DNA of 64,000 bases. Source: Papilionanthe hookeriana x Papilionanthe teres. Lineage: Eukaryota > Streptophyta > Magnoliopsida > Asparagales > Orchidaceae. How positions within the stretch are numbered: position 1 is the first letter of the stretch; each line of letters opens with the position of its first letter. Where the stretch lies: the NCBI GenBank assembly GCA_022702705.1, contig CM040423.1:46201575-46265574 (forward strand), read 5' to 3'. The notes beneath the pieces are model-generated. The model was not told the DNA's origin. It ran no database searches and saw nothing but the letters and a program-made list of their open reading frames with translations. The translations under genes were made by a program, and so were the position numbers. Shown here piece by piece: positions 13,001 to 26,056 of this stretch.

Positions 13001-16000
13001 GTATAGTTTGGGTGTTAAATAGGTGGATACATAATGAATTAACCAGTGTGCATGCAAGAATATATATATGAGGGTTCTTGTTTATTTTGGAAATGTGAAA
13101 TATTGTATGGTCCCGATTTGAAGCTTTGTAATCATGGTAGCGAATTGATATTCATGTCTAATTCCTAAACTTTATATTCCTTCATCTTTACGCTCATTTG
13201 TTGCATACACTTGAAGTTGGCATCATATACCAAATTTTGTGGTAGCTTGTGCTTTCATGTAGGGATTTCAACAAGTTTAGGTGCTTATATGAAAATACAT
13301 GAGGATCGAGAGGTATCCATAAGAATCTTGAGCTTGAATTAATGTCGTTTTTGAATGGTTTAAAACATGTTTATTTTGGATTGCACATATACTATCTTGG
13401 GAGGCTTTAAAACTGTTGTGTATTGTTGCATATTGCATATTGTTGTTTGAAGTCGTTGGAGGTTTTAAAACTGCTTTTTTGCGCTAGGAACTGCTGCTTG
13501 GTGCTAATAAATTGTTGTTTAAGTTGTCCAATAGATGTTGTTTGATGCTTAGAGGTGTTGTGAGAGTGGTAGAAGTGTTGTTTGACTGTTTGGAAGTGTT
13601 GTATAGCTGTTGTAGGTTGTTGTTTGGGCTAATTAAGTGTTGTCTAGCTGTTGTGTGAGTGTTGTGAGAGCTGGAAAGTGTTAAGTGCTGTGAGAGCTGG
13701 AAAGTGAGTTGTCGAATCACTGTAGGCTGTGGTTTGGAAGCTTACAAGAGTTGTTTGAGGTGTAGAATTGTTGTTTGATGCTGTTTGGAAGCTTAGGATT
13801 GTTGTTTGGTGCTATCTAGTGTTGTAAGTTGTTGTTTGGTGCTGCTCGGAAGCTTAGGATTGCTTTGGTGTTGTTCCGAAGCTTAGGATTGCTGTTTGAT
13901 GATGTTCGGAAGCTGTAGGCCGTTGTTGGGAGCTATAGGAAGCTTTAGGATCCCTGTTGGATGTTCCTAACCGCTGTCCGGAGTTGTAAGAAGCCCTTTT
14001 GCCCACTGTTTTGGGTTTCATTCGATTATTATAACGCTTTATAAGCCCGATTCATTCGCTTTCCCCTCTTTTTGGCTTTGCTAATTTTGGAAGTGGGTCG
14101 GCCTCCTTCGCTCTCTTGCTTTATTTTTTTCTTTTAAAATTGTTAAGTCAAAAATGTGAATTTCTACTTTGATTATTTGGAAGACACTTAGAGACATTCA
14201 ATGATTAGTTGGAAAATACTTAATTGAGAGTAAAACATCTTAAATCACTTCAAGATCACTTCAAGCATAAGGTTCAATGTAGGCTTCATAGACTTTAGGA
14301 GCACACCCCAGGTGAGAATTCATTCACATAATTTTCATTGTAGGCTTCCTAGACTTTAAAAGCACACCCTATGTGAGAGTTCATCCACTCAATTTTCAGT
14401 GTAGGCTTCCTAGACTTTAAGAGCACACCCTAGATGAGAATACATCCACCTAATTTTCAATGTAGGCTTTGATTTTAGGAGCACACCCTCGATGAGAGTT
14501 AATTAACCTAACTTTCGAATTAATAATGAACTAGATACTTGACCCTAATTCACGAACTGATTAGGACACCGGACATGAGGATGCACCGAGACGTGGTTCA
14601 CGCTTCCTTAATTAAATCAAATAATGGAATTCCCGTCATGACTTAACCTATAGTGAAACCCAATGCACCGGGATTTGAGCTTGAACATTACACTAAGATC
14701 CTCTGGGAAATTGGGGATATTTGTTAATATCACATGTGAATCATCAGACTAGTATAAATTTGAGGTCTATGTGGCTAGAGAGATACGATAATACTAATGT
14801 GTGCTAAACGAGTGATGCGATGTGAGAATTTTAGGATAATATCTCCTACCTCAAAGACCTTTAGTAAGGGAGAGGAAATGACCGACAAAACTGTTGACCT
14901 CATTTTAGTGAGGTCTTAGCTTTCTTCACGTTAGACCCTAGGATCTAGCTTTAGGAATTCCTTATTGACCATCCTAGCGGACTAGTCATGGAGCCCACCT
15001 CCCATAGAGCTTCGAACCACTTCTAGACCCATTTTTGTAAGACCTCGCATGAGTAGTCCCAAGCACTCGACTCTTTGTTGCAAGGGCTAAGGACTAACAT
15101 GTAGAGGGCTCGAAAATGAGTTCCCATAGGGGCAGACGGCCTTAGGTAAACCCTTAATGCTCGAGCACTCGACACACCACAATTTGACACCTTTTTTGGC
15201 CCAACCGTCGGCCAACTTGTCCGGACGACCTCGGATCACGAAACGGACCACACGGATGCGTCCGGGACGTCGACTTTAGCTAGGAAGCGTACCCATATTG
15301 TTGTGGTTCCGCGCGCGAGCCATTAGCACGAAAATCGATGCACATTTTTTTTAAATTAGCGGGGCACCGGTTCGGACTCAGCCCGGGTTCAATTTGAGCC
15401 CGACACAGGCTGAACACGAGCCAGGGTTATTTCAAATTTCAAAATTTTTAAAATTCAAATCAGCCACTTAATATCATATTAATTAGGTTTAATTGGAGGA
15501 TTCTAATCTTCCTATTAAAACTCATCCTTACTTGAAAGCTAATTAATCTCCCGCTCATTGCAAACTTAACGGCTATGGGAGAGGCGCGGGATACAAATCC
15601 CGCTCAACCGGACAAATCGAGATGGAGCCTTCATCTTCCTCTCCGTTCCTCTCACCCGCTGGCTCTCTATAGATCGCCCCGTCTCCCTCACGCTCGACAC
15701 AGAAGCCCGCTCGCCTGCTAGCCCTCGATCCCGCTCCTCCTGTTCGAAACCAACCCCGCTCCCGATCTCGCTTTCGCTGTTCCTCGCGAGACCGAAGCCC
15801 GTCGTTTTTGCGCAGGCAGTCACACTCGCACGCGACCTGAAAAGCTCGCCCGAAGACCCTCCGCTCGATCCCGCTCAGCGACGCGCACGACAGACGAGCC
15901 GCTCGAGTTCGCCGCTCCCCTTGCTCGTCTCCTTGCCGCACAGAACCCTCCTGCTCGTCACCTCCCGCACAGAAAACCCTCGCTCGCCCTGATTCGAACC

Positions 16001-19000
16001 CCCAGCCGACTCCTTCACGCAGAAAGGATTCGGACATTAGCTCCCTCACTCGACCCATGCACTGTAGCCCTCGCCTCTTTTCTGCACCGCACCGAAACTC
16101 CTCCTGCGAGCTCTTCCCCCTCCACGCAGAACTCCTCCTCTGCTCAAGCCGCTCGACACCTGCTCGTCTCTCCCTCGCGCATGCCCGTCTCCTTACACCG
16201 AACTGCCTCCCGTTCGAGGAACCGCTCGCCCACTGCTTTCTGCATTACAGACCGAAAGGCTCGGACCTTCCTCCTCGCTGCAACCTCCTGCGCTTCCTCC
16301 GATCAAGATCGTATTTTTCTAACTCTATCAACTTTATCGTCTCTTGCAAAGCTCTTATTGCTTATTCCATAGATCGAAGTGCTTGAATTTTTGCAGCAGG
16401 TATTTAAATATAAATCATAATTTGTTTTGATAATTTCTTCCTAAAACTTTAAGAAATTTACATGCATGCGACCAATACTTACACACAACACAATACAAAG
16501 GGAATGAAATCAAAATGCATGTTACAATTCTTATGGATTTATACACACCATCTAAGCTCGAGTTTTACACAAATACTACTCGATTTTTCTTTATTATTTG
16601 TTTACACGTCTAAACGAACAAATGTTTACATGTGTGTCACTCTACTTATGCATGGAATAAGTTGCTTGGGCCCTTTTTTTTTAAATGGTTTGGTTTTCCT
16701 TGATGATAGTGATCACATTTGTTTCTTTTGGGTTGATTAGGTTCTATTTTCAAACGCATGAATTTACATGAAACATATGCTATTCTAAGAGCTTTCAATG
16801 TTGATTCTGGGCTAAATATTATTACTGTTTTGGGAGATATTCATATGCTTATTTTGGAGCTTTAAAATTACTGTTTTGGAGTCTTTTACATGACAATTTG
16901 GGGCTGTTTTGTGCATTATTTATAGTCGTTTGGGGCCTTAAAACTGCTGTCTAGTGTTTGGGATAGCTGTAGGTGCTGTAGAAAACTGTTGTTTGCTGCT
17001 GTTTGTGTTTGGAATTGCTGTTTTGGAGAATATAAGTGCTGTTTTGGAGAATATAAGTGCTGTTTAGGAGAATATAAGTGTTGTTTAGAAGAATATGTGC
17101 TGTTTGGAAGAATATAAGTGTTGTTTGGTGTAATTGAGTGCTGCCTAGTGCAGTAGAGAGCTGTAGGAGAGCTGGGGGAAGGGTAGAGTCCCTGTTTGGA
17201 GTTGCAAATCACTGTGGGATGTCTTAGGAAACATCAAAACTGCTTTAGGGTGTTTTAATTGATCGATTTGGGTTAGTTTTATGCACCGTTTTGAAGTCGT
17301 TTTAACCGTCTTTTCTTTGGTTGGTCAACTCCATTTTCTCCCCTTTTTGGCTTCACTAGTTTTTGGGAGTGTGTCCGGCCTCCTTTGTTCTCTTGATTTA
17401 TTTTATTTATTATTATTATTTTTAAACGGTTAAGTCACAAAACGGGGAATTTCCGATTTAATTGGGAAACACTTAGGGGATATTTGAGGTTTAGTTAGAA
17501 AACACTTAAGTGAGTGTAGAACACCTTAAATCACTCCAAGCACGAAGTCACAACATAGGTTTCCTGAACTGCAGGTGCACACTCCAGTGTGAGAACCAAT
17601 CCTCTTAGTCCTTCATTGTAAGCCTCCTAGATCTTAGGAGCACACCTTAGGTGAGAGCCCATCCACCTAATTCACAGCATAGACTTCCTATACCTTAGGT
17701 GAGAGCCACACACCTAAATCACAACGATAGCGCTCCTATACCTAGGAGCACACCCAGGTGAGAGCCACCCACCTAATTCACAACGATAGAGCTTCTTAGA
17801 CCTCAGGGATACACCATAGCTGAGAGCCTGTCCACCTAAGCTTCGAATGCACGGTGGAAACTAAGTACCTGACCCTAATTCACAAGCTGATCAAGACATC
17901 AAACCAGAGAATGCACCGAGGCTTGGTTCACCCTTCCTTAATTAAATCAACTCGTGGAATTCCCTAAATGACATAACCAATATCGAAACCCAATGCACGG
18001 ATTCGAGCTCGAGCATTACACTCGAATCCTCCCGGCAATCGGGGACATTTGTTTTGCCACATATGGATCATCGGACTCAGTATAAGTCCGAGGTCTAGCA
18101 TGGCGAGGGCGATGATAATAATGCTTATGTGTGCTACACGAAGGATACGAGGGATACGAGGGATGATTAGAATAGTATCTCCTACCTCGAGGACCCTCCA
18201 TAAGGGGAGAGGAAAGGACCGATGATACTATTCACCGACTCTTGGTTAGAGTGTTTCCCCGACGATCTTAGGACGTCAGTAGTCCTAACGACGATTAGAG
18301 TGACTAGCGCATGACTATATTACTTTACAAAATATTTACTAAAACAAAACAAAAATCTCTTTTCGCTCGTTAAAAAAGAACTTCAGATAAAAACTTAAAC
18401 AACAACTTTTGCATGAAAATTAAAGAATTCTTCTTATAAAATATATAAAGGTCCATGGTTAGTCACTTGGATTGGGTTAAGGACTACCCTCCTTAGATCG
18501 TCGGGTTGACAGCTTTTATCCAAGGTCGGGAAGCACATTGGCCCAGCTTCGAGCCCCCACCTCTACCGATGTCTTATACCGGCTTCGATCTTTCATATGT
18601 GATCTACGAGTTTTGCTTACGATTTCTACGACTTGTTTTTTTTCTTTATTTTCGACTTTCGTATCGGGTTCCTCGCTTCGTTTACTTTTCCGCAAGTTAA
18701 TTTAAATCCACTCGCAAATCATACGAAGCTTCGTAATACTAGTCGTACGTCGGTAGTAGATGTCCAGTACACTTTTACGGTTTATTTATCGTGATCTACT
18801 TTATTGCAATCTACTTTATCAGCACTCTACTTTATCGCACTTTACTTTCCAAGCACTTTTATTTGCCAATAATTTACTTTTACTTCCGCATGCAAAACTG
18901 AAAACAACAACACAACTTGAAACATTGGAACACACTTGACAAAACCACTTGAACCTTAGACATTAGGATTATTACTTCAGCAAGAAGCCTGGAGCTGACT

Positions 19001-22000
19001 CCGTGGGCAGCACAACGAGGAGTTTGGGTCGAACAACAAGGGGATCTTCAACGAAGAAACTCTTCCTAGTTTAAACAACAAACATATGTGACTTCGAGGT
19101 AGCTCGCCCAGCGCGGCGTAAACCCTCACGCCCTTCTTTAGGCTTCGTAGCAACGGTGTCGCGCGAACGTAAGTCCTAACACGCTTTAGGTTCGAGGTTG
19201 TCGTATGGTACGACGTAAACCCTCATATCTCTGCAGGGCTATTTGCATAATTGAGTATTATGCAAGTGTAAGTCCCAAATAATAAAATTGGCAGGATTAA
19301 ACATTTAATTAACACCGTCTCCAAAACGCAGCCACATCATAGGATAGTTGGGAAGTCACTGGGGCTCGCCTCAGATCTGTGACATCCCCTACATTTTCTT
19401 TTCTTTGGAATCCTGGAAATAACTGTTCCCATTCGAGCCACTCCCATTTGCTTTTCCACGTCCTACACGTGAAAACCTAAACCCTCGAATTCTCGAAGAC
19501 GTAACCACCGATCATTATCGAGAGTTTTCTCAAGTGACACCAGTCATTCGAGATGTAATTAACTATAGGGGCTCGCTTCTATAGGAACTCGGAACCGGGT
19601 AAAATAAACCCTACCTAGTATTTCTATTAGGAAGGGGAACTCGTCGACCACATATAAAGGTTCGCTGACCAAACGGATGTCACGAGTCCTTTAGTTCAGT
19701 ATGATTGGGTCTACTCGTCGCAAGATACATTACTCTTTCGAGAAGGTGTATCACTTGTGACACCAGGCACGATTATGCAAATTACTGGACAAATGAGATC
19801 CAGGCGGTCTCATTTTTCAAAATTAAAAATACACTACTTTCAAAAATACTTTCAAAATCATATACCTTTTTATATTAAACTAAATCACTAAATTTTATAT
19901 TCTTTCAAAAATCGAAACAAAAGCTGGCCGACAAATACTATCAGCCGACTCTTGGTGGAATTGTTGCCCCCAACGCTCTTAGGTCGCCAGTAGTCCTAAT
20001 TTGATTAGAGTGACTAGCCTGTGGACAACACCACTTTACAAAATATTTAAAATAAAAAAAAATCTCTTTTGCTTCATAAAAAGAACTCTGCATAAAAAAT
20101 TTGAAACAACAGTTTTTGCATGAAAATCAAAGAATTTTTTTTCTTATAAAAAACTCACAAAGGTCCATGATTAATCATTTAAATCGAGGTTAAGGACTAC
20201 CCTCCGTAGATCGTCGGGTGGTATCTTTTTTTCAAGGTCGGGAAGCACATAGTTCAGCTCTGAGCCCTCACCTTCACTGATGTCTTACACCCGGTTCCGA
20301 TCTTCCATACGTGACTACGAGTTTTGCCTATAATTTCTACAACTCATTTTTCCGACTTCTGTGTTGGGTTTTCTCGCTTTGCATACTTTTCCTACAAGTT
20401 TATTTAGATCTCCTGCGAATCGTACTATGCTTGCAATACAAGTCAGACAACAGTAGCAGATGCTCAGGTACTCTTTTACAGTTTATTTACCGCATTTTAC
20501 TTTTCAAGTACTATGTATTTTTCTGCAATTTACTTATTCTGCATGTAAAACCAAAACTGAAACTGAAACCAAAACAATAACGATAAAAATTGACATACAC
20601 ACAGCAAAACTATAAATCATAAACCTTAAAATTGCAGAACTACTACAACTGCAACAAAGAGCTTGGAGTTAAATTCGTAGGCAGCACAGCGAGGAACTTG
20701 GAGCACACACCGTGGGCAGCGCGATGAAGACCTGCATAAGGACATCTTCGCGAGAGCAAATAAATCTACAACAGCAAAACTCTCCCTTAGTTTAAATAAC
20801 AATCTATAGGACTTCAAGGTTCACTTTCCCCATAGGCTTCTGTGCAACCGTGTTGTGCGGCGTAAGTCCTAACTCGTACTAGGTTCCTAGATTGTCGTAC
20901 AGTACGAAAAACCCACTTATCTCTGCGGGCTACTTGCATAATCAAGTATTATGCAAGTGTTAGTCCCAAATAATAAATTTGACAAGATAGAAATACTTAA
21001 TAAACATCTCTCCAAGAAGCAGCCACACAGTAAGATAGTTTGAGAAGTCACCGAGGTTCTCCTAAGGATCTGTGACGTCCCCTACATTTTCCTTCCATTG
21101 GACTCCTAAAATAATTGTTCCCATTTGGTCCTTTCCCACTTGATTTTTTCGTGTCTTACCGTGAAAACATAAACCTTGAATTCTTGAAGACAAAACCACC
21201 GATCATTATCGACAGTTTTCTCAAGTGGCATCGGTCATTCGAGATGTAATTAAGTATAGGGCTTGTCTCTATAGGAAACTTGGAACCCATGTAAAATAAA
21301 CCCTACCTATTCTTTATATTAGGTAGAGGAATTTGTCGGTCATATATAAAAGATTAGTATACTAAACGGATGTCATAAACCGCCGCGGGAGACACTTGTT
21401 TTTTTAAAATGTGTACTATTCATAATATCGGACACGATTATACAAACTATTGGGCAAATAAGATTCATTCGGTCTCATTTTCGAAAAATTAAAACAGACT
21501 ACTTTCAAAACCCCAAAATGACGATATATTCTATATTATATTAAATTTAAAAAACTATTTTCAAAACGGAAAAGTTGGCCGACATTTACTTATATGTTTA
21601 GTATTTGTGTTGAATTTCATTTTGTATGTTGTATAAAAAAAACGAAGAAATCTGTGATGGAATGTTGTACTGTTAATTTTATTTTATGTTTGTCATCGTC
21701 GTCGTCAACGTCGTCGGGCTTGAAAGATATATTTTTGGGGCAATGTAGAAAAATTTTTAAAAATATCCACTCGAATACCATTCATGAGGAAATTAAGTAC
21801 CGTTCGGTGAAAAATGTAGACTCGTTTAAAAAATCATTTTAAAAAATGAGAATTTTAAAACATCTGCTTGTGAGAAAAAGAGTATTCCATCTATGGGGAA
21901 TTGAGCACCATTCGGGGAAATTTAAGTACCACTTGGGAAATATTAGTTTGTGAGCTAACCCTTTTGTGCAGGCACATCTACATTTTTAAAAGATGCAATG

Positions 22001-25000
22001 GACTAGCTGGCCTCTTAAGATAGCTGAAAATGTTGCATTCTCCGATGCTCCCAAACGGAGGTTGACACCAAGAGGCTGCCAAAATATTTGGTGATTTGAA
22101 CTTGTAATCGATTTAAAAATTTTGAAATTTTGGGCTTTAAAATTAATATAATTGAGAAAACTAAAGCTTTTAAAATTTTAGATTCTTAAAGTTTTAAAAT
22201 ATCGAGGACTCTAGCTTTTAAAGATTTAGGCTCTTCAGCCTTAAGTATTCAAAATTCTAAAGTTTAAAAATTTCTATGCTCTAAGGGCTTTTAAAGATAA
22301 AAATCAATTTTTAGGCTTTTCAAACTTAAAAATTTTAATGTTTAAAATAAAAGTTAACGAGAACTTTTAAATTTAAGTCTTAATAGTTAAATTAACTTAA
22401 AATTGAGGCTTCAAAATTAAGAGCTCAAGGTTTACAATTAATCAAAAATTTGAATAGAAGGCGATATTTTAACAGAAGGCAGAAATTTATAAAGCATCAA
22501 ATGAGAATTTGTGAGCTATTTAATTTAATTCATGTTTTAAAATTAATTGTCTTAAGACATCAAATACTCCAGCTAAAATAGCTCAAACACGTAAATTAAT
22601 GTCTACATGTGCTCCAATCAATGTATTAAATGCTTACATACAAAGTTCAAGAATGCTGCATGAGCTAATTGGGTCGTATCTATAGGATAGTGTTGTAAGT
22701 CCCACCCCACTAGACTAATCCTCCTCTTCGCAAGGATTGGAGTTGACGGGTTTAGTAAATTTGATAAATGTTCAAATCTTAAATATAATAGTTTACAAGT
22801 CCAAATCACCTAATCTGATCCTCCTCCTTGTAAGGATAAGAGTCAACATGACTTATATTTTGAGAAGCTTGAACTAACTCTCTGATGATGGCCAAGTTGA
22901 TATAATATTTTAACTGGAAGTGTCAATCTTTTAAATCAAGATTTTCAAAGTGACCAACATAACATTCAAATTAAATTCAATCACTTTTGACTTGAGCAAA
23001 TCTCATCCACCTTTCGCAACAATTTATCGAGGGTGACAAATTTATGATTGATTTCAGCTTACAAAGAGCGAATGTCATTTCAAATGCACATCTATATTCA
23101 CAATCAAAATAATTGCATGCTAGTAAGAACGTGGCGCGAATCCTCTGTCCGTGTGGTTCTGCCTCCAAATGACACCACAAAATTGCGGTTACGACCAGAA
23201 TCCTCTGACCGGGTGGTTACCGCCAAATGATATCATTATATTATGGTCCGACCGCAGTCTGTATGTTCTCCAACAGTTTTCTACCCTTTGAGATGTGAAT
23301 CATAAGAGTACAATTGATTGGCATAAAAGTCCTCTATTAGCTAAGGTCAATGTAAATTCGTCCACTTAGACAAACATCCACCCCACATCTACAAGGATAT
23401 CTTGGACGACACAACTTATGGCTGCTAACAAGAATCTCTCTGTTATGTTAGGTCGACTATCTTCTCTGACATAAGTAGATCGGGGACCATGATGACTCGA
23501 GAAAACAGAATGGGATCTTGATCAGATTTCGTCTTCATTCCCTCACCATCCGCTTTAAACTTCAAATGATGAATTCTATAACTTAAATCTTGTGACTGCT
23601 GCTCTTATATGTTCAATTTTTAATTCTTAATGACTTGCATTAATCAAAAGTGATTTCCCTTTATCAGGAGGGGTAATTAACCATAAGGGTTTGCGCATGT
23701 GGGAATCCTTGAACACCGGATCAAAAAAGTCATTGCTAAATGAGACAAAATCTCTGAGTGGTGTCTTGTCTCCAATCCAATCTGCATTATGAAAATTTGA
23801 AACTCATAAGCTCTCAACAAATCAAAAATAAAATAATATAGTCCCTCAGGTGCGGTTGTGAATTTTCGGAGCCCAAAGGTACAAGCAGATGCCTTTTTTG
23901 ATGCAAAGTCTTGTTGTGAATCCTGTGCAAATTTGATGGGTGTCTTCTTGGTTGCAGCGGTATTCCTTGGATTCTATTTGACAATAACTCTCACCTGTGC
24001 AAAAGAAGTTCTACTCTCCCAACTAGATATATTGTGTTGCAACAGGCCCTCCTCAGGAGCTTATTTTTCAGCAGTAGGCCCTCCTACAAAGTTTTGTTCC
24101 TCCGATAAGCCCTCCTAAGTTTTTTTCCTATAGCAGACCATCCTTTGTAGCTTTTCCCTGTAGTAGACACTCCTTTGGAGCTTTTCCCTGCAGAAGGCTC
24201 CCCCTCCGGAGCTTTTTCCTGCTACATGCCCTCTTCTAGAGCCTTTTCCTGCATCCACTTCTGGGCGTCATGGTGTGTCAAACAGATGGATAAAGTTTTC
24301 TCCCACCTTTGCAGTGACTTCACTCACGTTCTATTTCTACATATTGAGGCAGGAGAAAAATCTGAAATTTCATATGCTTATGCAGTGTTAGTTGTGTAAT
24401 ACTTTGTCTTCTGCAAAGATGGAAAAACTACAGGTACACTGGAGGGTGAAAATCCATCAGTTTGGGAAAAATTGTTGGAACTATTGATAATGTAGAATCA
24501 GCTGCACCTGCAAGTCTTGGGATGGCTGCTGGTCCTACTGTTCTTGAAACAGCTAAGGATTTGGCAAAGCAAAATGGATCTTCAAAAACCAAAAAACAAA
24601 CATTATCCCGATGGATAATTTGACGACATTACAAAAGCTTGTTGATTCTCTCCATGTTTTCTCTTTAACATAGGGACTCCTAAGCAACCTAAGTGCCGGT
24701 ATAGCAGGAGGGTAGTCGAAATTTTGAAGAATGAAGGGGATGAATTTGAAACTTTCGATGTTCTAATAGATGATGATGTTCGTAAGGGTATGAAGAATTT
24801 TCCAATTGGCCAATTTTACATCAACTCTACTGCAAGGGTGAACTTCTTGGTGGGTGTGATATTGTAGTTGTCATGCATGAAAATGGAGATTTGATGGAGG
24901 TGTTCAAAGAAAATGGAGTTCCTCTTATTTCAAAGCACAACCTGCCATGTCCTGGAGCTTAAGGATCTGGGAAAGGTGGGATAGCTGGCTCGACAACTCT

Positions 25001-25512
25001 CAATGTTGCATTAGCATCTCGATTGGAACTCTAATAAACTCGAGTTCTGTTGTGTTGTTCGTGAAAGGGAAACATGAAGAGCCTAAGTGTTATTTTAGAA
25101 GCACGGTTGTTGATCTACTATAGCAACAGAAGGTTGAGTTTCAGAGCTTTGATGTGCCTTTTGATGATGATGTTAGGCAGTTTTTTTTTTTTTTCTGCAA
25201 GCCATACTCTGCAACTTTCCTTGCAGATGTTCTTCCATTTTACCTACAGGTCATACCCTGCAGCTTTCCCAGCAAGTGTTGTAATTTTAACCTGCAGACT
25301 ATACCATGTCGCTTTCCCTGTAGGTGTTCGTCCTTTTTCCTGCAGGTTATGACCTGCAGGCGTTCTTCCTTTTTATCTGCAGGAGCATATCATACAGCTT
25401 TTCCTGTAGGTATTCCTCTTTTTTACTGACAGGCCATACCTTGTAGTTTCCTTGCATGTGTTCTTTATGTATGTACGTATGAATATATGTATGTATCTCT
25501 GTGTTTGTGTAC

Positions 25513-25586
<74 letters not shown>

Positions 25587-25999
25587 CATTAAAGAGATTA
25601 CTTTACGGGCAATGGAGTATCATTAAAGAGATTACTTTACGGATCACCAAGAAACAGAGCGAGAGTATCAAATTCTCGCTCTTGACATTGTGATCTTTTT
25701 CGGTTCTGATATTTTGGATCTTTTTGTTAGCATTGTATCGTAGGGGTAGGGCTCCACAGGCCCTCTCCTCAAGCCTCTGTAACCGCTTTTATTTCAATAA
25801 AATAGGCCCTAGGGCTTTCCAAATATATATATATATATAGTGTGTGTGTGTGTGTGTGTGTTTGTGTGTGTGCCGCGTTCTCCGGCTCTGTGATTGGCAT
25901 CTGTTATGCCAGGTTTGGTTCGATCCGGCTAATGTGCGGATCAGTCGAGTAGTTAGGCACATGAGATTGGTTTGAGGCTCGTATCATAGTTTCTAGCCA

Positions 26000-26056
<57 letters not shown>

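Larger units (their letters stand above)
11360..14891 (+). mobile_element. Giant non-coding LTR-like element, outer copy, left part
   Basis: Starts tcttgacctcatt (TG mutated to TC) with the hairpin GACCTCA..TGAGGTC at 11364-11384. It is collinear with 14892-18217: the opening 700 bp, a CT-rich block (12180-12530), a TGTTGTTTG-rich block (13400-13930), 61-bp tandem repeats and a shared ending gagaggaaatgaccgac. It is interrupted at 14891 by insertion of the inner copy and resumes at 19934; joined length is about 5.2 kb. Proline/serine-rich frames near 12070-12490 are compositional. It could be a solo LTR of very large size or a LARD-type non-coding retroelement; no gag or pol was found. Confidence 0.8.
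14892..19933 (+). mobile_element. Giant non-coding LTR-like element, inner complete copy (5.04 kb)
   Basis: Begins TGTTGACCTCATT and ends GGCCGACA, so it is a TG..CA unit. It is flanked by AAAAC (14887-14891) and AATAC (19934-19938), a 5-bp target duplication with one change. Cutting it out joins gaccgac-aaaac to tatcagccgactcttgg, which restores the sequence this copy itself has at 18217-18245 (gatactattcaccgactcttgg). It therefore landed inside an older member of its own family. Parts in order: hairpin, CT-rich GC-rich block (15590-16300), tandem repeats, AT-rich and mixed 3' part. No polyprotein; open frames at 15566-16386 are compositional. Either a solo LTR or a LARD-like element. Confidence 0.85.

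Noticed and set aside
15566..16386. 161-codon and other frames in the inner giant element
   Set aside because: Compositional; not conserved between copies and without recognisable domains.
18216..21584. Apparent tandem duplication of a 1.7 kb unit
   Set aside because: Explained better as the right parts of the inner and outer nested elements, since both sets of target duplications agree.
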